64,000 nt of DNA from NCBI GenBank assembly GCA_947649205.1, contig CANSQM010000010.1:27410-91409 (forward strand), read 5' to 3'. The DNA is from an uncultured Enterorhabdus sp. Lineage in GTDB: Bacteria; Actinomycetota; Coriobacteriia; Coriobacteriales; Eggerthellaceae. Positions within the stretch are counted from its first letter, which is position 1. Every line of letters begins with the position of its first letter. A program made the position numbers and the translations under genes. The notes below the pieces were generated by a model. The model did not search any database. It had not been told where the DNA came from and saw only the letters and a list, made by a program, of their open reading frames with translations. Of this stretch, positions 58,496 through 64,000 are shown in pieces.

Positions 58496-60154
58496 ATGAA
58501 TCCGCAGAGTTCGGGAAGTGCGGGGCCGCAGCGGCCCCAAGGCAGCGGGGGAGGGCCGCAGCGGCCCTACAACGGCGCTGGCCGGCCGCAGCAGCCGGGT
58601 GTTCCGCAGCAGCCCGGGCCCGAGTACGTGTACGAGACTCCCGACGAGTTCCAGAATGCAGGCGGTGCGGGCTGGGGAAATCCCGCGGGCGGCGGTGCCT
58701 CCAACGGCGCCGGCTCCGCAGGCTCGCCCGGCGGCGCGAAGGCATCGGGCCCGGGTTCCGCCTCGACGGGGCCGTGGGCGACGCGTCCGGGCGAGAGCCC
58801 GGTGCCTGGCATGTCTGCCAAGGACTTCGAGCGCCTGTGCCACTCGGTGGACAAGGCGTTCTCCCAGTTCGCCAAAGCGGTGGAAAAGGGTGCGGGCGAG
58901 GTGGCCGAAGCTCTGGGATCGAAACCCGAGGACAATCTGCGGGCCTACGAGGAGATGGCCCGCAAGCGCCAGGCGAAGGCGCGGAAGCGCCAGGCCAAGC
59001 GGGAGCGCAAGGCGGTCGAGGCCCAGTACCGCGCCGCCCAGGCCCAGGCGGCCGCCCAGGCAGCCTGGCAGGCCCAGCAGGCCCAAGCGCAGGCCCAAGC
59101 TGGCAGGGGCCGGGGCGTTCCCACCGCTCCCGCCCCCGCGCCGGCCTACCCCGGTCCCACGGCCCTTGCCAAAGGGCGGTTCCGCTCCTCCGGCGGCCTG
59201 ACGGCGTCCGGTGTGATCATGACAGCCATCGGCGGCGCGTGCACCTTCGCCTTCGGCACCTTTACGGCTGTGGGCATCGTTGCGGGGCTCGCCACGGGTC
59301 CTGCCGGCGTGGTGACGGCGGTGCTGTTCGGCACGCTCACGGCGGCCGGAGCGGCGCTGCTCGCCGGAGGCATCGATCGCTTGCGCACCGCCTCGCAGCT
59401 CAAGTCGTTCCGGCGCATCTTCGGCGACCGCGAGGCCTGCACCTTCGATGACATTGCCGCCCGCGCTCTGATCAGCCGACCCAAGGCTCTGGCCCGGGCC
59501 CGCAAGCTGCTCAAGCGCGGGCTCATTCCCCACGGGCGCATCGACGACGAGGCCACCACCCTCATGGTGACCGAGAACGCCTACCGCCAGTACTGCACGT
59601 TGCAGCAGCATCAGCGCCAGATCGCCGAGAACCAGCGGGCCGCCGAAGCGGTCGCGGCCGCCGAGGTCGCCGCGCGCCAGGACCGCGAGCGTGACCTTCG
59701 CGACCGCCTCACGCCGGATCAGCGCGCCTTCGTCACGGCGGGTTGGGACTACCTGGGCCAGCTTCGCCGCTTGGACGAGGCCATCGATGACGAAGCCGTG
59801 AGCGAGCGCATCGTGGCCATCGAGGAGGTGGTGGGCCGCATTCTCGCCCGGGCCGAGGAGGCGCCCGAGGTCATCGCCGGCCTCGATCGCCTGACCGCCT
59901 ATTACCTGCCCACGACGGTGAAGCTGCTCGCGGCCTACGAGAGCCTGGAGGAGCAACCGGTCCAGGGCGAGAACATCTCCTCCTCGCGCCGCGAGATCGA
60001 GCACACCTTAGGAGTGCTCCACAGCGCCTTCGAGAAGCTCTTTGACGATACCTACCAGGATCTGTCCCTCGATGTGTCCGCCGATATCACGGTGCTCCAG
60101 GCCATGCTGGCCCAGGAGGGGCTGGTAGAGGGGCCCTTCGATGTGAAACCCTGA
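58496..60154 (+). CDS. XpaC-family protein with Pro/Gly/Gln-rich N-terminus
   Basis: A 552-residue protein. Residues 1-~100 are Pro/Gly/Gln/Ser-rich and disordered; ~105-205 charged and Ala/Gln-rich coiled region; two hydrophobic segments at ~225-280; then an XpaC-type helical domain (DFDDI-like CTFDDIAARALIS; YLPTTVKLLAAYESLEEQPVQGENI in parts). XpaC was named for 5-bromo-4-chloroindolyl phosphate hydrolysis, but its role is unclear; it typically travels with telA, as here. The ATG at 58496 follows GTGGGAG. Possibly part of an envelope stress response. Confidence 0.78.
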   Translation: MNPQSSGSAGPQRPQGSGGGPQRPYNGAGRPQQPGVPQQPGPEYVYETPDEFQNAGGAGWGNPAGGGASNGAGSAGSPGGAKASGPGSASTGPWATRPGESPVPGMSAKDFERLCHSVDKAFSQFAKAVEKGAGEVAEALGSKPEDNLRAYEEMARKRQAKARKRQAKRERKAVEAQYRAAQAQAAAQAAWQAQQAQAQAQAGRGRGVPTAPAPAPAYPGPTALAKGRFRSSGGLTASGVIMTAIGGACTFAFGTFTAVGIVAGLATGPAGVVTAVLFGTLTAAGAALLAGGIDRLRTASQLKSFRRIFGDREACTFDDIAARALISRPKALARARKLLKRGLIPHGRIDDEATTLMVTENAYRQYCTLQQHQRQIAENQRAAEAVAAAEVAARQDRERDLRDRLTPDQRAFVTAGWDYLGQLRRLDEAIDDEAVSERIVAIEEVVGRILARAEEAPEVIAGLDRLTAYYLPTTVKLLAAYESLEEQPVQGENISSSRREIEHTLGVLHSAFEKLFDDTYQDLSLDVSADITVLQAMLAQEGLVEGPFDVKP

Positions 60155-60229
60155 TAACCTATCGCGCCGCCGCGCCCATCGCGCGCCGCGGCCCCGTTCC
60201 GTTTTCGACCCCGCCCGAAAGGAATTCCC

Positions 60230-61378
60230 ATGAACGACGAGCTGACGAACCTCACGAACATTCCCGCCCCCACCCTCACCCTGGACCCGGTGGCCGAGGA
60301 CACCACCGTCAAGGCGTCCATCATCGAGGTGGAGGCCCCCGCCGCTCCCTCCCTCGCCGATTCGCTCTCGGCCGAGGAGCTGGCCCAGGTGGACGCCTTC
60401 GCCCAGCAGATCGACATCGCCAACTCCCAGCAGGTGCTCACCTTCGGTTCCGGCGCCCAGAAGAAGATGGCCGACTTCTCCGAGACGGCCCTCGAGCGCG
60501 TGCGCACCCAGGATCTGGGCGAGGCCGGCGATCTGATCGCCGGGGTGGTGACCGAGCTGAAGAGCTTCGATGCCGATGAGGAGAGCAAGGGGCTGTTCGG
60601 CCTGTTCAAGCGCCAGGCGAACAAGATCGTGGCCCTGAAGGCCCGCTACGACAGCGCCGAGGCCAACGTGGACAAGATCGCCCGAGCCCTGGAGGCCCAC
60701 CAGGTGACCCTCATGAAGGACGCCGCCACCATGGACAAGCTCTACGAGCTGAACCTTACCTATTTCAAGGAGCTGACCATGTACTTGCTGGCCGGCCGCC
60801 AGCGCCTGGCCGAGGTGCGCGAGGGCGAGCTGGCCGCGCTGGCCGCCAAGGCCCAGGCCTCGGCCTCCACCGAGGATGCCGAGGCAGTGCAGAAGCTGTC
60901 GGCGGCCTGCAACCGCTTCGAGAAGAAGCTCTCCGACCTGGATCTGTCCCGCACCGTGGCCATGCAGATGGCCCCGCAGATCCGTCTCGTGCAGAACAAC
61001 GAGATGCTCATGATCGAGAAGATCCAGACGACGCTCGTGAACACCATCCCGCTGTGGAAGAGCCAGATGCTTCTGGCCCTGGGGCTCGCCAACAACGAGG
61101 CGGCGCTCAAGGCCCAGTCTGCCGTCACCGACATGACCAACGAACTGCTGCGCAAGAACGCCGAGAAATTGAAGCAGTCCACGGTGGAGGTGGCCCGCGA
61201 GTCCGAGCGGGGCATCGTGGACATCGAGACTTTGAAGGCCACCAACGAGAACCTCATCCAGACCTTCGACGAGGTGATGAAGATTCAGGCCGAGGGCCGC
61301 GCCAAGCGCGCCGAGGCCGAGGTGGAGATGCGCCGCATGGAAGCGGAGCTGCGCCAGAAACTGCTGGAGGTGCGCTAG
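60230..61378 (+). CDS. TelA-family toxic anion resistance protein
   Basis: A 382-residue soluble helical protein. The TelA core runs from ~60 to 375 with the typical LVQNNEMLMIEKIQTTLVNT and IPLWKSQMLLALGL stretches. Members are linked to tellurite and bacteriocin/antibiotic tolerance, probably at the membrane, with XpaC as partner. AAAGGAATTCCC precedes the ATG; 75 bases separate it from xpaC. The ruvX start lies two bases past its stop, so the two are cotranscribed. Confidence 0.85.
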   Translation: MNDELTNLTNIPAPTLTLDPVAEDTTVKASIIEVEAPAAPSLADSLSAEELAQVDAFAQQIDIANSQQVLTFGSGAQKKMADFSETALERVRTQDLGEAGDLIAGVVTELKSFDADEESKGLFGLFKRQANKIVALKARYDSAEANVDKIARALEAHQVTLMKDAATMDKLYELNLTYFKELTMYLLAGRQRLAEVREGELAALAAKAQASASTEDAEAVQKLSAACNRFEKKLSDLDLSRTVAMQMAPQIRLVQNNEMLMIEKIQTTLVNTIPLWKSQMLLALGLANNEAALKAQSAVTDMTNELLRKNAEKLKQSTVEVARESERGIVDIETLKATNENLIQTFDEVMKIQAEGRAKRAEAEVEMRRMEAELRQKLLEVR

Positions 61379-61380
61379 CC

Positions 61381-61809
61381 GTGCGGGTCATGGCCCTCGA
61401 TATCGGAGAAGTGCGCGTGGGAGTGGCTGTGAGCGACCCGGGCGAGCGGGTGGCGAGCCCCGTGGCCGTGCTGCCCGCCGTCGAGGTGACGGGCGCGGCC
61501 AAGCCCTTCCGGCGCCTGCTGGAGGATTGGGAGCCGGAGCTGTTCGTCTGCGGGCTGCCGCGCACCCTATCTGGCGAGGAGGGCCCCCAGGCGACCTGTA
61601 TCCGCAAGGCTGCCGCGTGCATTAGCGATGCCTGCGGCATTCCCCACGTTTTCGCAGATGAGCGCCTGAGCTCGGCCGAGGCCAAGCGGAGTTTGCGTGA
61701 AAAGGGCCTGAGCGAGCGCGAGATGCGCGGAAAAGTGGATATGATAGCCGCGAGTTTGTTTCTGCAATCGTGGCTCGACGAGCGCGCTCGCGCCGAGGGG
61801 AGGCGCTGA
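61381..61809 (+). CDS. ruvX: Putative pre-16S rRNA nuclease / Holliday junction resolvase-like RuvX (YqgF)
   Basis: A 142-residue RNase H-fold protein: VMALDIGEVRVGVAVSDP start, ELFVCGLPRTLSGEEGPQ, and the acidic FADERLSSAEA and KVDMIAASLFLQSWL motifs. YqgF processes the 16S rRNA 5' end in E. coli. GTG at 61381 is directly behind telA; ATG at 61390 is an alternative. In many Gram-positive genomes it lies right after alaS, so the fic-xpaC-telA block looks inserted. Confidence 0.9.
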   Translation: MRVMALDIGEVRVGVAVSDPGERVASPVAVLPAVEVTGAAKPFRRLLEDWEPELFVCGLPRTLSGEEGPQATCIRKAAACISDACGIPHVFADERLSSAEAKRSLREKGLSEREMRGKVDMIAASLFLQSWLDERARAEGRR

Positions 61810-61854
61810 GCCGCCAGGCGCTTTCGGTCGGGCTGAGGAGAGAAAGGCTGTTCT

Positions 61855-63048
61855 GTGGCCCTTCATAAGAAGACGGTAACCTATTCCTCCCGACCTACCC
61901 ATGCGGCCCGCGCGGCCCATGCCAAGGGCGATCGGGAGTTCCGCACCTACGACACGAGCGCCATCATGCCCAAGCGCGATCCGAAGCCGGCCATCTTCCT
62001 CGGGGTGTTCGCGCTCATCGTGCTCGCCGCGGTGTGCTTCTTCGCCTTCAAGGCCTGCTCGGGCACCGAGCTCTTGCAGCCCGGCGAGACCGTGGAGGTG
62101 ACGATCACGGAAGGGGAGAGCGCCACTTCCATCGGCGATGCCCTGGCCGCGGCGCACCTCATCGGCAGCGCCCAGGATTTCACGAACGAGGTGACGCGCC
62201 TGGAGGCCGCCGCCGCGCTCATTCCCGGTACCTACACTTTCGAGGGCGGCAGCACCCCCGAGGCCCTGGTGCGGGCCATCATGGCCGGCCCGGCCACCGT
62301 GGGCGATACGCTCGCCGTGCCTGAGGACATCACCCGCGCCGAACTGTCCGATCTCGTGGCCAGCGCCACGGGCGGCCGCATCACGGCCGAGGCCTTCCTG
62401 GCCGCCTCCGAGAACGCGAGCGCCTACGTTGCCGACTATCCCTTCCTGGAGAGCGCCGGGGAGAACTCCCTCGAGGGCTTCCTGTTCCCCAAGACCTATG
62501 CCGTGACCGAGGAGATGGATGCCGAGGCCGTGGTGCGCATGATGCTCGATCAGTTCGGCGCCGAGACCGCCGGCATTTTCGGCGACTTCGCCAACAGCTA
62601 TCCGGCGAGCCAGGGGCTCTCCCTCTATGAGGCGGTGAATCTGGCCTCCATTGTGGCCAAGGAGTCCACGGGCGACCAGGAGATACGCGATCATGTGGCC
62701 GGGGTGTTCTACAACCGCCTCGCCTCCGACCGCCCCTATCTGGAATCCGATGCCACCACGGCCTACGAGGTGGGCCGCGAGCCTACGGCCGAGGAGGTGC
62801 ACGCCGAGACGCCCTACGGCACCTATGCGAACCCGGGGCTGCCGCCGACCCCCATCTGCTCGCCGGGCATCGAGAGCCTCATCGCCGTGTGCGAGCCGAC
62901 GGATACTAAGGACATGTTCTTCTACTTCTATTCCGATGCCGACGGCAACATGCAGGCCGTCTTCAGCCAGACCTACGAGCAGCACCAGCAGGCCATCGCC
63001 GACAACTCCGGCACCTCCGCCGGCGACGGCGACGCCGAGGCCGCCTAG
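61855..63048 (+). CDS. mltG: Endolytic murein transglycosylase MltG
   Basis: A 397-residue single-span enzyme: cytosolic ~1-42, membrane segment ~43-65, LysM-like stretch ~75-130, YceG domain to ~385. Key motifs are NSLEGFLFPKTY, ASIVAKES (retaining the K-E pair) and YGTYANPGLPPTPICSPG. MltG cleaves nascent peptidoglycan and limits glycan length. GTG start at 61855 after GAGAGAAAGG. The ~45 residue N-terminal extension and an acidic C-terminus are lineage features. Confidence 0.92.
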   Translation: MALHKKTVTYSSRPTHAARAAHAKGDREFRTYDTSAIMPKRDPKPAIFLGVFALIVLAAVCFFAFKACSGTELLQPGETVEVTITEGESATSIGDALAAAHLIGSAQDFTNEVTRLEAAAALIPGTYTFEGGSTPEALVRAIMAGPATVGDTLAVPEDITRAELSDLVASATGGRITAEAFLAASENASAYVADYPFLESAGENSLEGFLFPKTYAVTEEMDAEAVVRMMLDQFGAETAGIFGDFANSYPASQGLSLYEAVNLASIVAKESTGDQEIRDHVAGVFYNRLASDRPYLESDATTAYEVGREPTAEEVHAETPYGTYANPGLPPTPICSPGIESLIAVCEPTDTKDMFFYFYSDADGNMQAVFSQTYEQHQQAIADNSGTSAGDGDAEAA

Positions 63049-63078
63049 GTCCTGGGCCCTGCCGGTGCGGATGTGCCC

Positions 63079-63657
63079 ATGGCGCTGCTGACCCCCGACC
63101 GCTACTTCTCGCGCATCACCGCCATCGATATCGAGGCCGACTTGCTCGGCCACGGATATCGGGCGGTGCTGCTCGATATCGACAACACCATTCGGGCTCG
63201 GGATACGCATCAGGTGCCCCGTGATGTGGGCCTGTGGCTCGGCCGCGCCCGCACGGCCGGGGTGGATTTCTGCCTCGTGTCCAACAACTGGCACAGCGAC
63301 GTGTACCAATTCGCCGGCGAGCTTGAACTGCCCATCGTGGCCAAGGCTATGAAGCCCGTGCCCGCTTCCTTCATGGTGGCCCTGCGGAAGCTGAAGGCGC
63401 CGCGGAGCGAGGCGGTGGTGGTGGGCGATCAGCTGGCCACCGACGTGCTCGGTGCTCATCTGGCCGGCCTTCCCGCCTATATGCTGCAGCCCCTGGTGGA
63501 GCAGGATCTGCCCCATACGCTGCTGTTGCGCAATGCGGAGCGGGTCATTCTGGGAGACCGCAAGCCGGAGCCGGCCGTGCATATGCGCCAAGCTGGTGAC
63601 GAGTTGGCCGCCTCCTGCGCTCCAGCTGCCGCGGGTTCTCCCTCATCGTCGGAATAG
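63079..63657 (+). CDS. YqeG-family HAD phosphatase
   Basis: A 192-residue HAD subfamily IIIA protein. Motif I LLDIDNTI, motif II LVSNN, and motif III/IV VVVGDQLATDVLGAHLAG with the conserved lysine AKAMKP. YqeG proteins dephosphorylate phosphatidylglycerophosphate-type or unknown substrates (the eukaryotic relative is a PGP phosphatase). The ATG at 63079 is chosen over GTG 63073. It lies between mltG and aroE, a common order in Gram-positive bacteria. The ~20 C-terminal residues are Ala/Ser-rich. Confidence 0.87.
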   Translation: MALLTPDRYFSRITAIDIEADLLGHGYRAVLLDIDNTIRARDTHQVPRDVGLWLGRARTAGVDFCLVSNNWHSDVYQFAGELELPIVAKAMKPVPASFMVALRKLKAPRSEAVVVGDQLATDVLGAHLAGLPAYMLQPLVEQDLPHTLLLRNAERVILGDRKPEPAVHMRQAGDELAASCAPAAAGSPSSSE

Positions 63658-63676
63658 GAGTGAAAGGAGCGCGGCT

Positions 63677-64000
63677 GTGACCGAGCATCTCTATATTTTG
63701 GGGCACCCCATTGCCCACTCGAAGTCGCCCGTCATGTACAGCGCCGTCTACGAGCGGGCGGGGCTGCCTTGGCACTACGGCACGGCTGATCTGGCGACCC
63801 GGGCTGAGGCCGAGGCCTTCTTGGCGGCCCGCGACTTTCTGTCCATCAACATCACGACCCCCTATAAGCCCGAGGCCTTCGCCGCCGCCGATGTGAGGGC
63901 CGCCTCGGCGAGCCTTGCTCACGGGGCCAACGTACTCGTGAACAAGGGCGGCGCGCTCATCGCCTACAACACCGACGGCCAGGGATGTGTGGCCTATCTG
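63677..64000 (+). CDS. aroE: Shikimate dehydrogenase, 5' part only
   Basis: The first 108 codons before the window ends. N-terminal substrate domain motifs are clear: LGHPIAHSKSPVMYSAVYE (shikimate-binding S-x-S), INITTPYK with catalytic lysine, and AYNTDGQG. It reduces 3-dehydroshikimate in aromatic amino-acid synthesis. GTG start after GAAAGGAG. The 3' end lies outside the window. Confidence 0.92.
   Translation, partial: MTEHLYILGHPIAHSKSPVMYSAVYERAGLPWHYGTADLATRAEAEAFLAARDFLSINITTPYKPEAFAAADVRAASASLAHGANVLVNKGGALIAYNTDGQGCVAYL

Noticed and set aside
58139..60004. An N-terminal extension of fic opposite xpaC
   Set aside because: The sequence is low-complexity and antisense to a well-supported gene; a strong ribosome site before ATG 58138 sets the real start.

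Overview
The window is very GC-rich, densely coded, plus-strand-dominated bacterial chromosome. Its gene content points to an anaerobic, respiratory member of the Eggerthellaceae (Actinomycetota, Coriobacteriia): Tat-exported molybdopterin and flavoprotein reductases, a periplasmic nitrate reductase, a lysine-heme nitrite reductase, a variant cytochrome c maturation set, one-carbon folate genes and RND-free Gram-positive-style lipoproteins. The genus cannot be fixed from the sequence (Eggerthella, Gordonibacter, Adlercreutzia and relatives are all plausible). No tRNA, rRNA, CRISPR array, transposase or phage gene was seen.

Layout. 19-1416: a MocR-type regulator facing left. 1.7-14.5 kb: dissimilatory nitrate/nitrite ammonification, with nap genes (G-A-B-D-H), nrfA, and the cytochrome c maturation operon ccmE-F-A-B-C-D, whose CcmE is the CxxxY variant. 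14.7-19.8 kb: a DmsAB-like molybdoenzyme, a Crp/Fnr-family regulator and a convergent multi-pass membrane protein. 20.1-25.5 kb: a flavin electron-transfer module (FMN-binding lipoprotein, Tat flavoprotein reductase, membrane protein, tandem-MarR regulator, ApbE flavin transferase). 25.8-33.5 kb: galU, a candidate C-rich-loop RNA, a folP-folK fusion, birA, a MATE pump, bioY, an orphan OmpR-type response regulator and coaX. 33.7-38.1 kb: fhs, fchA, folD and a formate/nitrite channel, i.e. formate entry into the folate C1 pool. 38.2-41.3 kb: tsaE and a TsaB-RimI-TsaD triple fusion for tRNA t6A. 41.7-50.3 kb: kdpFABC plus kdpDE for high-affinity potassium uptake. 50.3-57.0 kb: rarA, a DUF948-like protein, an AI-2E-family transporter and alaS. 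57.1-61.4 kb: fic, xpaC and telA, apparently inserted between alaS and ruvX. 61.4-64.0 kb: ruvX, mltG, yqeG and the 5' part of aroE.

The intergenic DNA is unusually structured. Two loci flanking the nap genes carry the same GTCCCC repeat with a 43-base period. Three copies of a ~115-base palindromic repeat lie directly downstream of ccmB, fhs and kdpC. Two larger inverted-repeat elements resemble MITEs. Two places look like small RNA genes (26957-27090 plus; 35585-35674 minus). Three genes (apbE, tsaE, rarA) have a -10 hexamer exactly six bases before the ATG, which predicts leaderless mRNAs.

Themes that tie genes together: (i) nap/nrf proteins need heme attachment, and the ccm operon next door supplies it through a CcmH-less route; (ii) ApbE is the enzyme expected to flavinylate the FMN-binding lipoprotein; (iii) FolD has lost its cyclohydrolase lysine and sits beside FchA, which can supply that activity. 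Functions are assigned from motifs and family knowledge only; no database search was possible.
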